Source of the DNA: Ophioceras dolichostomum
Lineage: Eukaryota > Ascomycota > Sordariomycetes > Magnaporthales > Ophioceraceae
Direction: 5' to 3'
NCBI GenBank assembly: GCA_003049485.1
Contig: PYST01000633.1
Coordinates: 1 to 11,091, forward strand
Length of the DNA: 11,091 bases
The position numbers were made by a program, and so were the translations under genes. Positions 1-8,143 of this stretch are shown one piece after another. How positions within the stretch are numbered: the stretch's first letter is position 1; the number at the start of each line of letters is the position of its first letter. The notes below the pieces were generated by a model. It worked only from the letters and a program-made list of their open reading frames with translations, was not told the origin of the DNA and did not search any database.

Positions 1-60
1 CGTCTTATGCCCCTCGGGAGGCAGGGATCTCGGGCAGATTCCGACTTCAGACGTTAAATA

Positions 61-86
61 CATCATCATCATCATCATCATCATCA
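61..86. repeat. (CAT)n trinucleotide microsatellite
   Basis: Eight perfect CAT units followed by CA form a simple repeat about 27 bases upstream of the candidate ATG at 113. It would lie in a 5' leader if the exons at 113-350 are real. The array is perfect, so its length is likely to vary between strains. No function can be read from it. Confidence 0.9.
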
Positions 87-112
87 CCCTTGTTTTCGTG
101 CGCTCAGCGAAA

Positions 113-350
113 ATGGCTAATAACAACCACCACCACGACGCAGAACAACGGCAACAACAAGCAGCTCTCGCTGCGCCCCAAGGCGGGCCAGCCAACCGTA
201 AGTAACAGTCCCCTCAGTGCGCTCTCTCTTTCTCTCGCGCGCACTCGCGAGGCGGTTCAGTGCTGACAACAAGTGATTACCTAATCAATCAATCAGACGC
301 ACCAGCACCAGCAGCAGCAGCTGGCGCTGCCTTCCTCCTCGTCAAGCTCG
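113..350 (+). CDS. candidate 5' exons of a His/Gln/Ala-rich protein (partial model)
   Basis: This is not a recognised gene. An ATG at 113 in a good context (AAAATGG) opens a frame rich in Asn, His, Gln and Ala up to 197. There it meets a consensus donor GTAAGT at 198. A CTAAT branch-like site at 281 and a CAG acceptor end a 99-base intron at 296. The second exon, 297-350, continues in frame with an Ala/Pro-rich run ending in FLLVKL and meets another GTAAGT donor at 351. What follows is unresolved. A 57-base intron to 407 would give a stop at 506-508 and a 79-residue peptide. A 1350-base intron to the AG at 1700, or a route through a possible exon 1255-1328 to the AG at 1690, would join it in frame to the gene at 1579-2457. 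Low sequence complexity gives no domain. The splice signals are the main support, and the model is tentative. Confidence 0.35.
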
Positions 351-1578
351 GTAAGTCCAGTGTGCTTTCATTTTAGTTCCCGAAAGATCTCCCTTTTGTG
401 CCTCCAGCTGGTCGGAGGCTGCATCCAGGCACACACAAGTCGCTTGTACCACACACACATGGATACGTTCGGGCAGCCTCATGTGCTGGAAACTGTGCCC
501 TGTTTTAGCCTCAGTGAGGTGGGGAACATGTGCGTCGGACTCGATGACTTCCCGTTTCTGGATTTCGATTGCTCTGCTACATGCCTCCCGATGTGTCAAG
601 TCAGAGAATCTACCTCAGTCCTCAATTGCCTTTCGTTATCATTTCTTTATCACAATCTTTAGCATTCGCTGTCTCATCTTTTATCCGACACGTCCATCTC
701 ATTTGCTCTTTTCATTCTACCTCGTCCTTTTCAGCCTCGCATGTTTCCTTTTTTTTCACTTGCTATTCCCCCATCGTCCGCTCTACTGTGCTCACCTACC
801 TCCTCACATGTGCTTATCCCTTTTTACCTGTCTCTTCCGCTTTTCATCTGTACAGCTCATTTACCCTCCTTTTATCACATGTGTCCCTTTCATTTCATCC
901 GCTGCCTTCCTCCGTCCTAACAAGTGTATCGGTCTCTTGTCACTGTCACTTCCTGTCTGTCCCCTGTTTTACCCATTTCGTACCATTTTCCCTCGTCTGA
1001 TCAAGTGTGTCGGTTTTCTTTTCACTTCACTTCGTGTCTGTCCTCTCTCGCACCCATTCCGTGTCTTTTTCCTCTTATCAAGTGTGTCGATTTCTTTTCA
1101 CTCCTACTTCCTGTCCGTCCCCTCTTGTACTCATTTCGTGTCTTTTTCCTCATCTGATCAAGTGTGTCGGTTTCTTTTCGCCCTCACTTCCTATCTGTCG
1201 CCTTCCTACCCTAAGTGGCAAGTGTGCTTTTCCCATCCTCATTCCCACCTCCAGTGACAAGAGTGACTTTCCCAACCCCCTATCTGGCTCCAGCACATTC
1301 GGTGCATTGCGGCTTCTCGTCTTCCAAGGTACGATGTCACACGCTGTCTGCTGGAGTTCACTCTAGCGACGTTCCTCCCTCCTGGCACGGCGCTCCAGAC
1401 TCTTGAGGCTATATGCAACATACAATAGATGCGACGCGGAAGGCAACCCGACAGACGATCTAGTCAATCTCTGGCGCCTAACCTTCTTTGGAAAGGAGCT
1501 TGCGGGGCATTGCCAATCCGAGTAATCCCGGTGGGGCTCTGTTCGGGTTGGGTCTGCGATTCGGTGGAAGCTTCGGCT
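351..1578. other. no confident gene; pyrimidine-rich promoter or long-intron region
   Basis: From about 600 to 1250 the + strand is dominated by C and T. This produces long but compositionally trivial open frames rich in Ser, Phe, Leu and Pro. They look like by-products of the tract and the minisatellite, so none is called. CT-rich stretches are common just upstream of fungal transcription starts, and the region could be the promoter and leader of the gene at 1579. It could equally be a very long intron linking the exons at 113-350 to that gene. Between about 1265 and 1525 there are short protein-like stretches in two frames (see findings), but no single open exon with both splice sites. Confidence 0.6.
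921..1218. repeat. degenerate ~80-bp tandem repeat (minisatellite)
   Basis: The motif CAAGTGTRTCG recurs at 921, 1002, 1079 and 1159, and a decayed version CAAGTGTGCT occurs at 1219, giving periods of 81, 77, 80 and 60 bases. Each unit continues with TTTCTTTTCACT, CTTCCTGTCTGTCC, ACCCATTTCGTGTC and TTTTTCCTC-like blocks in the same order. Two weaker relatives, CACATGTG at about 806 and 876, suggest older copies further upstream. The units differ by substitutions and small indels, so this is an aged array rather than a recent duplication. The indels are not multiples of three, which argues against the array being coding. Confidence 0.8.
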
Positions 1579-2457
1579 ATGAGTTTGTTCGGACGGTTGG
1601 AGGGTCGTGAGTGTTTGTGTGTGGCGTGGGAGCCTGTGTTTGTGGACTTGCTCAGCGAATGTGCTTGGCGCCTTTGCTGACTGGATGCAGATGTCGACAG
1701 CTGTGTCTGCCCCCATCGCCGCTGGTCGCCAGATTGTGTCGGGCTTCCACCTCGATAGTGACGTCAGCACAGCGTTGCGTCAGACCGAGGACGTGATCAC
1801 AAAGGCCTGTGAGCACATGAACATCTCGCCGAAGCACCCGCTCCGAGGCCAGCTGCTCAAACTGGCCGCAGTGGCTTCCAAAGATGCCACCGAACATGCC
1901 CTGCTCGATATGGCCGCCTATTTGGCTACGGCCAATAACGGGATTTACTCCTTCAAAGACCGCGCCAAGTACAACACGCAGGCCATCGAGGGCGCGACAA
2001 CTGCGCTGAACGAGGTCGCAACGCAGCATGTGGACAAGGTGGGGGAGATTACCGGTAAAGCCGTGTCGGACGTCGAGGACGAGTTCCGTAAAGCCAGTTA
2101 CGGTGCTTACGACAAATTGCGCTACCTAGAAGCGGTGTTAAAGAAGCTGCCCAGGCGCCTCGCTCGAGAGTGCGGCGGTTTCCCGGCCGGCGCAATTGCC
2201 GCGGTTGAGCAGGTAAGCACACAACATCCTCATTTTTCGTTTTCTTCACGCGGTGTTGCTATTTCCATTAATTGACCTATTGCTAGCTTCCATATTTCAC
2301 ATAGCTTTTGCAGGAGGAATATAACGTTCATATTATGGAGAACCCTCCTCTTAAGGGGTATGTCCAGGTGCGGGCGAGCCAGGCTGAAGTCGACGAGGCC
2401 TTTGAGGATGAGGAGATGGACACCGGCATGGACACTGGCATGAACACCGGCAACTAG
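1579..2457 (+). CDS. hypothetical helical protein, three-exon model (227 aa)
   Basis: I do not recognise the family. The favoured model has exons 1579-1606, 1701-2212 and 2314-2457. The first intron (1607-1700) has a GTGAGT donor, a GCTGAC branch site and a CAG acceptor. The second (2213-2313) has a GTAAGC donor and a TTTTGCAG acceptor. The sum of exons is in frame and ends at TAG 2455-2457. Residues 30-165 are charged and apparently helical, with Ala/Lys/Glu-rich spacing reminiscent of LEA or apolipoprotein-like helices; that is a resemblance only. Residues 160-180 contain a basic patch, KKLPRRLAR. The C-terminus is acidic and ends in three tandem four-residue units, MDTG, MDTG and MNTG. No signal peptide or membrane segment is evident. 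The 3' two exons are well supported. The start is not: ATGs at 1685 or 1691 without the first intron, or joining to exons at 113-350 (264 or 292 aa), are also in frame. Confidence 0.6.
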
Positions 2458-2582
2458 GAGATGATATGAGCAGAAAGGAGCGACATTTTGATAGCTTGGG
2501 TTGGCTTTTTTTTTCATATTTGCGTGGTACCTCGAGCTTTCTTTTTTCCCTTTGTTGTTCTTTTCGCTAGATCCTGCTTCTA

Positions 2583-4298
2583 TCAATGCTCAAATCTAAA
2601 GTCGAGTCTCTTCATCCCTTCGTCCGTGGTTGTCAGCAAGTACGACTCCTGCTCATCCGGCGACAGCTCCTGCCAACGCGTCTCCCGCACGCGATTCCTC
2701 CAGATGTAGAACGCCTTGACGAGGTAGAAGAGAACGATGTTGGCGCTCGTGATGCCCAGCAGGATACGGTTCCCCCTGTTGTACAGCGGCTGGTCGTCGT
2801 CCCGGTAGATGTTGGTGGCAATGATGTTGCCGCTCTGAACGAACATGTTGTACAGGGCAGCGGAGACGGCGCGGGTGCGCACGCTGTTGCTGTTGCGGGC
2901 GTTCCAGCCCACGAGGATCGCGTGGCAGTAGGGGTACGACAGCAGGCCGGTGAGGAGGGCGTAGCGGATCCAGGGGGAAGCCGTGCCGGGCACGACCACG
3001 AGGCCGATCAGCCAGGGGAGGATCCAGATGTTGGAGCTGGAGGAGACGATGGAGCGCTCGTTGAAGCGCTTGGAGACCCAGGTTATGATCAGGAGGTTGA
3101 CAGCGAAGAGAAACTGGGACGGTATGGCGAGGAGGTTGGCTTCAAAGACGGAGAAGCCGAGCTGGCGGAGGATGTAGGAGAGATAGGTGCTGGGCGGCGA
3201 CGGAGGGATGTAGGCCATGAGCCCAATCAGGTACAGGGGCCACTGCTCCCAGTCCTGGATAGCCTTCCACAGCCGGCCGGGTCCGACGGCCTGGCGGTTG
3301 TTCATGTCGCCCTTGGACGGGTCGTCGCGAAGGAGCCTGTTGACCATGATAAGCTCCTCGCGTTCCGTGAACCAGCCGTCCTTGCCGCGGAACCAGTTGC
3401 GGGTCTGGCAGGGACCAGGCGGCATCAGGCCCCAGGAGAAGATCCCAACGAGCGTGGTGATGATCCCTTCGATCAGGAAGAGCCAGCGCCAGCCGCCCCA
3501 GCCGTTGATACCCCTCATCTGCAGAATCCCTGCCGCGAGGAGGGAGCCCACGATGTTCACGGTGCTGAGGGCAGTCCAGAACCAGGCCAGACGGGTGGGC
3601 AGCTCGTTGGACTTGTAGAAGTAGGTGAGCCAGAGGACCACGTCCGGGATGAAGCCACCCATCAGCAGGCCGAGCAGGGCCTTGATGGCGTAGTACCCAG
3701 CTCTGTTGGACAGGAACGCCTGTGCCCCGGCAGTGATGGACCAGCCGACCATGATAGTCGGGATCCAGCGATCGGCCCCAAGCTTCTTGGAGATCAGCCC
3801 GCTAGGGAGCTCGGCGGACAGGAAGGTGGCGAGGAAGATGGTCTGGCCGTAGTTGAAGTCGTTGGTGTTCATTCCGATCTCGGGCAGCATGTTATCGGAT
3901 ATGGCGCGGTTGATGTTGCGCCTGTGGATGTCCAAGGCGCAGAACATGATCCACGCCCACAGCATGATGCGCACGTCGATCTTGCGAACGAGTCTCTTCT
4001 CCTCCTCGGCCGTCCAGGTGAAGGACGGGTCGAAGCGGTGCCGGTTCTCGTAGCGCGCCTTCTCGAACACGCCGCGCCAGTGCTCGGCGACGACGGGGTC
4101 TGAGAAGACGTGCTCGTCCGACGAGCCGTAGCCCTCGGCATCGACGCGGGAGTCTGAAACCGAGCTGGCGCTGCTGGCGCCGCCGCTGCCGCTCGGCGAA
4201 CCGCCGACGGAGGAGACCCCGATCTCTTTGGTGTCAGGATTGTGGGTTGCCCCGTCTGCGGGAGCGGGAGCGGGAGCGGGATCCGGAGGGGCAGCCAT
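2583..4298 (-). CDS. MFS transporter, anion:cation symporter (ACS, Dal5-like) family
   Basis: This predicts a 571-residue, intron-free major facilitator with about 12 membrane segments, acting in the plasma or an organelle membrane by proton-coupled uptake of a small organic anion or vitamin-like solute. Residues 1-65 are a cytosolic low-complexity tail (Pro/Ala repeat, then Gly/Ser). The core starts near 101 with KRLVRKIDVRIMLW, followed by ALDIHRRNINRA and FNYGQTIF, a pattern I associate with the allantoate/pantothenate/sulfonate permease group. The loop between the second and third segments carries GLISKKLGADRWIP (167-180), the variant MFS motif A. A long central loop spans about 291-350, and the last segment ends near 533, leaving a polar tail. 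I start it at ATG 4298-4296 (ATTATGG context), because the frame further upstream begins with GTG. Fungal members resembling yeast Soa1/YIL166C seem closest, but the substrate cannot be assigned from sequence alone. Stop TGA is at 2585-2583. Confidence 0.93.
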   Translation of the reverse strand: MAAPPDPAPAPAPADGATHNPDTKEIGVSSVGGSPSGSGGASSASSVSDSRVDAEGYGSSDEHVFSDPVVAEHWRGVFEKARYENRHRFDPSFTWTAEEEKRLVRKIDVRIMLWAWIMFCALDIHRRNINRAISDNMLPEIGMNTNDFNYGQTIFLATFLSAELPSGLISKKLGADRWIPTIMVGWSITAGAQAFLSNRAGYYAIKALLGLLMGGFIPDVVLWLTYFYKSNELPTRLAWFWTALSTVNIVGSLLAAGILQMRGINGWGGWRWLFLIEGIITTLVGIFSWGLMPPGPCQTRNWFRGKDGWFTEREELIMVNRLLRDDPSKGDMNNRQAVGPGRLWKAIQDWEQWPLYLIGLMAYIPPSPPSTYLSYILRQLGFSVFEANLLAIPSQFLFAVNLLIITWVSKRFNERSIVSSSSNIWILPWLIGLVVVPGTASPWIRYALLTGLLSYPYCHAILVGWNARNSNSVRTRAVSAALYNMFVQSGNIIATNIYRDDDQPLYNRGNRILLGITSANIVLFYLVKAFYIWRNRVRETRWQELSPDEQESYLLTTTDEGMKRLDFRFEH

Positions 4299-5780
4299 AA
4301 TGACGTGTTGAGGGACGGGGCGGGTCGGCCGCACGGCTGCAAGAGAGGCTAGGAGAGGGAGGCAAGATCAGGTTACACAGCAGTGACGGCACAGGAAAAG
4401 AAGGTAACGAATCTTGCGTCCAGCTTGCCGGGCTCAATTCATGCTTCTCCGCGGAGTTCGAGGGTTTTAGCCTAGTATTTATGTCCTCTGTGTCCCCATT
4501 CCCCTTTCCTTTCCTATGGGTCCCCCGATGGAGGTTGAGTGTTTGCTGGACCCGACCACCCCCACGCAGCTCGCCCACACGGCGAAGCAAAATCGTCCGT
4601 CAATCGCACCCATTACCATGGGATTCGAGTCGGCACGCCTGCTATCAGTGTTGATTCTCCAGAAGGAGAACTGGGCGAGCGGGGCAAGGGCGTCGCACCA
4701 TGTGGCATCGACTGGGACAGTACGCCACCTGGAGATCTCGTCACCCCCCGCTAAATCGACACCAGAGGTGCTGGAGACGGTTGCGAATCGACCCCCAGCC
4801 ATGACAACATCCAAGCCTTGATCCCAGCTGGGCTTGGCGACCATGCTACCCTCGCCTCGCATTTCAATGGCGTTCGCCGGACCTTGCTTCTCAATGTCTG
4901 CATCGCACCCATCGAATTCGAAGTTTCTTATCGATGTGGCAAAGCCCCACGAACGGGCTAGCGAGCAAGCCGCCAATTCCGCGGCTCCTTGCTGTGTGGC
5001 GACAAACACGTGTGAGGCCATACCCCCGCCGAGCACATCCCTGATGCCCCAATTGGGAATGCAGTGCTCCCTGATGATCGCTGTTAGGCGAGAGAAGGGG
5101 ATTGATGTCCAATTCAAGCTCTTGATAAGGAGAAAAGAGGAAACCGACTTGGACAATTCTCACGAGTCATGTGGCGGCGACGCGGAGCTGAGGGCGATGG
5201 TCTTTGGATATAGGAAATGGCGAGCGGGTGGAGGCGCCATTCAACCCCATCATTACGCCATGCAGAATCACCACGAGACTGCGAGGAGATAAGGCCGGGC
5301 ACCCATCACCTACCATCAATGACGCACTATTGCGGACCACCACGGTACGACGGCGCAACGTGAGCAACATTCATGGATTGGGATTTTTTGCGATAATTCC
5401 GGAAAATATTGTCTGGCAAGACTAAAATGGGGAAACATGGATTAAAATACGGCGAAAATGACAGTCATTTGCAGGGTGGGGATGTTGGCAAATGCCACTG
5501 CACCAGCCGTCTGGTAGCTTGTCGGTTGCATTCAATTGGGAGAAGCACCAACCAAGCGCCGACGTGCCCAGAACGGCGGCCGTCCTCCTCGGCTGCTGAC
5601 TACCTAGGTAGGTACCTAGGTGCCTACTAGTACCTCACAATACCGCGAAGAAACATCCCCTCAGTGGTCGAGTTTGTCAGTTTTCTTACTTCGCTCATGC
5701 TGTCGCTGGCGCTGGTCGGCTATCTTTTTGGCGGGCCGGCTGCTTGAGATCGCATCGTAAATCATAGCTACACCCGACCT
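4299..5780. other. intergenic region upstream of the transporter; no gene supported
   Basis: The first part is the 5' flank of the leftward transporter and includes a CT-rich run (minus strand) directly before its ATG. Open frames exist on both strands between about 4480 and 5290, but the longest ones start at TTG or GTG rather than ATG, overlap one another antisense, and show no recognisable motif or splice structure. I therefore call nothing. From about 5340 the sequence becomes locally A/T-richer (to about 5470), and a palindrome cluster lies near 5602-5621. No tRNA or small RNA fold was recognised. Confidence 0.6.
5602..5621. repeat. ACCTAGGT palindrome pair
   Basis: The 8-base palindrome ACCTAGGT occurs at 5602-5609 and again at 5614-5621, separated by AGGT, and a related GCCTACTAGTACCT follows. 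Closely spaced TAGGTACCTAGG-type repeats are scattered in intergenic DNA of many Sordariomycetes. No role is known to me. Confidence 0.7.
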
Positions 5781-5945
5781 ATGAACGGGCCTGGAGACGG
5801 AACGACAGCCGACGTACCATCACCTAATGAGCTCTCTGCCTGTGTGACCGTTTCCCAGTGCGCGGACATCGTATCACCGAATAGTCCTAGGGCATACAGG
5901 CCTAAGCCCAGTACCTGCGAAGCCTCATTACGAATTGACATACTA

Positions 5946-5989
5946 AGTCAAAGGGGGAAGTTGTGGACCAGGGGTAGTTATGGACCACC
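5946..5989 (+). repeat. left terminal inverted repeat of the Fot1-like element
   Basis: This 44-base repeat matches the reverse complement of 7803-7846 at 42 of 44 positions, with differences at repeat positions 9 and 13. It contains two direct 12-base subrepeats, AGTTGTGGACCA and AGTTATGGACCA, 17 bases apart and differing at one position. These are good candidates for paired transposase binding sites. The TA target duplication is at 5944-5945. Confidence 0.95.
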
Positions 5990-6073
5990 AACAATTTATA
6001 TGGAACAAAAAACAAAAATATTAATTCTGTATGCAGATAGTTATGTAGCAAAAATGATGGCAAAAATATCGTT

Positions 6074-7700
6074 CTAATCATTGAGATCTCTCGCTTCATC
6101 TGCTTCCAATTGTCTACGGCTGCGCACTCTGTTGCGGCCTGAGCGCCTCGGAATGTGCTCCTCTTCCTCCGGTTCAAACTCTCCCTCCGAGATCTCGATT
6201 CTCTGACGCAAGGTACGTTACTGAGGCTCCCTATTAGCTTGTGCGGCAATCTCAGCACAAGCTGTGAAGAGCGTATTAGGGTCCTCCTGCACACGCTTCC
6301 GTTTTTTTAGCTGGAGGCTCTCGTTGGTAGCCTTAAGCCGAGCAATCTCCTCCTCCAGAAGAACGTTCTGGCTATGGAGGGAATCTAGCGCCCGACCAAC
6401 TAAACGGTGCTTTTGGCGGGTGGAAGGGAAGTCTCCGGGGGCCCGGAGAAGAGCCAGAACATCGCTGCTGTTTCTTGGAGTCGAGGGGACTGCTGGCAAG
6501 TCGGCCCGCGGCTTAGGGGGCTCTTCCCGCTAAACATAGGGATTGTGCAGCGGCTTCTCCATGTTCTTGGGCCACAATCCGGTGGCTCGCCAGCCCGAGC
6601 GTTGTTTTCACCACAGAGGCCAACAGGGCGTGCTGTGGTGTAGCATCGGAGAAAGCTCAATTTGCCCACGGAGGCCGAGTCGTTAAGCTGAGCCAGGCGG
6701 GCTAGGCGGGCTAGGCGCGGCGGCGGTAAGCAGCTTTGAGGCTCGAAAACACGCCAAGGTTGAGCGGCTGCGTGACGTGGGAGGTGTGGGCAGCTAAAAA
6801 GAGCATATATACGTTGTTCAGAAAGCACTCCGTCATAAACTTATCGGTAGAGTGGCTGCCATGCCCGTCAACCACCAGCAGCCTCGCCTGATCTGGATTC
6901 AGGGGCTGAGTTCCGGGCAAAAAGACTCTTTCCAGCCACTCTATGGCTATGGCGTTAGAAGTCCAGCCGTTTTTTGAATGTGTGACCATCCAGGTCGGCT
7001 TGTTCTCCAGGAAGTCCCTTTCGAACCACTGGTGTTGAATACTGGCCGCTTGGAAAATAATCAGGGGACTTAGAACTCGGCCCGTGCCGCCCACGCACTT
7101 AATAATGCTCGTTCAGGCCCTCCCTTGATTCCCTTCAACTGCCGCTGACTTCTTCTTGGTCTCAGACGACCCAATAACGAACCAGTTCACTCCCATGCCC
7201 TCCATAAAGCCGATTTCATCGGCGTTCCAGCGGTTCTCCGGAAGGATCCAGTCCATCTCGTCGTAGCGGCGGAAGCGCTCGCGAATAACCTTAGGGGTGG
7301 CCCCGTCGTATCTCGAACGATCAAAAAGCCGACCAATCTTAGTCTTACACGCAGGATGGCGCCCTATAAATGCCCTGGTCCAGCCCTGACTGAGTGGCTC
7401 AACAGGCCGGTTTCCCGCAGAGCGTTTAATGATGGCTGAGGCCAGCACGCGGACTTGGTAGTGGCTCAGGGCATAGCCAAGCTTCTCCTGGCGCAAAATG
7501 AACTTCTCTAGATCACGTTCTTGCACTACCGAAAGGCGCTGTTGACTGTTATGGGCTTGGTTGGGGGGAGGCACGTCCAGAATGCGTCGACGCAGCGTCG
7601 ATCTCGGCACACCGAACTGCCTAGAAGCATTGCGAAGACTTGTGCCACCCAGGACAGCTTCCACAGCATCCTCCACGTGCTCCTCGGTATAGTGCACCAT
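6074..7700 (-). pseudogene. Fot1/pogo-like transposase, multiply interrupted
   Basis: Starting at ATG 7700, about 540 codons encode a DDE transposase that would cut and paste the surrounding element. Residues 4-45 form a Psq-type HTH (TEEHVEDAVEAVLGGTSLRN, then RQFGVPRSTLRRR). Residues 60-150 match a CENP-B-type HTH. The catalytic core has Asp161 in WNADEIGF and Asp278 in VVDGHGSHS. The third position, 35 intervening residues later, is Asn314 in QPLNLGVF, where the family has Asp. The C-terminal part is coiled-coil-like and basic (EEEIARLK to KKRKRV). Breaks: TGA at 7115-7113 (a Trp position by family context), a frameshift near 6715, another near 6595, TAG at 6532-6530 and TAA at 6220-6218. 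The original stop is TAG 6076-6074. A 9-base repeat at the first frameshift encodes Arg-Leu-Ala units, suggesting slippage. The protein is certainly non-functional. Confidence 0.93.
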
Positions 7701-7802
7701 AGCACATGTCAATACGATTCTAAGTGAGCAAGAAAGGGCTTCAGGAGGTAAGAGGGTGGTTGAAAATTTTCGCCAAAATGGAGGGGTGGCGGGGTTCATG
7801 CA

Positions 7803-7846
7803 GGTGGTCCATAACTACCCCTGGTCCACAACTACCCGCTTTGACT
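7803..7846 (-). repeat. right terminal inverted repeat of the Fot1-like element
   Basis: This is the partner of 5946-5989 (42 of 44 matched) and lies 103 bases upstream of the transposase ATG. It has the same paired 12-base subrepeats, here both preceded by T. The flanking TA is at 7847-7848, completing the target-site duplication. Confidence 0.95.
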
Positions 7847-7848
7847 TA

Positions 7849-8139
7849 CAAGGCTCTAAAACATGCATCACAAGCCGATTACGCTCACGGCCACGATCCG
7901 GTACGGCCGGTCTGCCGAGGGTGGCTGGGATGTTGTCGCTAACTCCTGCGCTCAGTAACGTCGCCTAGCCCGTTGACTTCGAAAACACCGGCGCTGTAAC
8001 GAATTCACGTCTGGGAGCCAGTGAACGCCTTCTTCTGGGGGCGCCTGGCCAACGAAGTCATGTTATTGGTGCTTCTCTGGCTTCCCTTCTGTGTCATACT
8101 ACAGACTAAGAGCTCTGGGCCACGAGGCTAAATGAAGCC
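7849..8139. other. spacer between the DNA transposon and the LINE remnant; nothing recognised
   Basis: I see no gene, RNA or repeat here. A short frame continues from the transposon flank to a stop at 7966-7968; it may be the right half of a frame split by the insertion (see findings). The 5' limit of the LINE is not sharply visible; the first protein-level match starts at about 8144, so part of this stretch may be unrecognised LINE sequence. Confidence 0.5.
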
Positions 8140-8143
8140 ATCT

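Larger units (their letters stand above)
5946..7846 (-). mobile_element. Fot1/pogo-like DNA transposon (Tc1/mariner superfamily), complete ends, dead copy
   Basis: The element is 1901 bp long and bounded by 44-bp terminal inverted repeats that differ at two positions, each flanked by the dinucleotide TA (5944-5945 and 7847-7848). It carries one leftward transposase reading region of about 540 codons. Element length, 44-base ends, TA target duplication, an N-terminal HTH pair and a DD35-spaced catalytic core all agree with the fungal Fot1 family. The ends begin AGTCAA, as I recall for Fot1. The transposase is broken, so this copy is non-autonomous. Its nearly matched ends suggest it could still be moved in trans if an active relative is present. 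Transposition would join the flanks at a single TA. Confidence 0.93.

Noticed and set aside
481..1257. 258-codon open frame through the pyrimidine-rich tract
   Set aside because: Its Ser/Phe/Leu/Pro composition follows from the C/T bias and the repeat periods are not multiples of three. No domain is visible.
2586..4103. A 505-codon open frame antisense to the transporter
   Set aside because: It is the complement of a well-supported transporter with GC-rich third positions, has repetitive Asp/Glu/Val/Gly composition and no motif. It is a codon-bias shadow.
4299..4334. Extending the transporter start 12 residues upstream to 4334
   Set aside because: The codon at 4334-4332 is GTG, which is not a normal fungal start. 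The ATG at 4298 has a good context.
4479..5156. 225-codon open frame on the minus strand upstream of the transporter
   Set aside because: It opens at TTG, has no recognisable motif, and long frames on the opposite strand overlap it. There is no splice or homology support by eye.
4640..5292. GATA-factor (HGATAR) sites near 4642, 4928, 5123 and 5287 as nitrogen control of the transporter
   Set aside because: Four sites in about a kilobase is close to chance expectation for this degenerate motif on two strands, so no regulatory claim is made.
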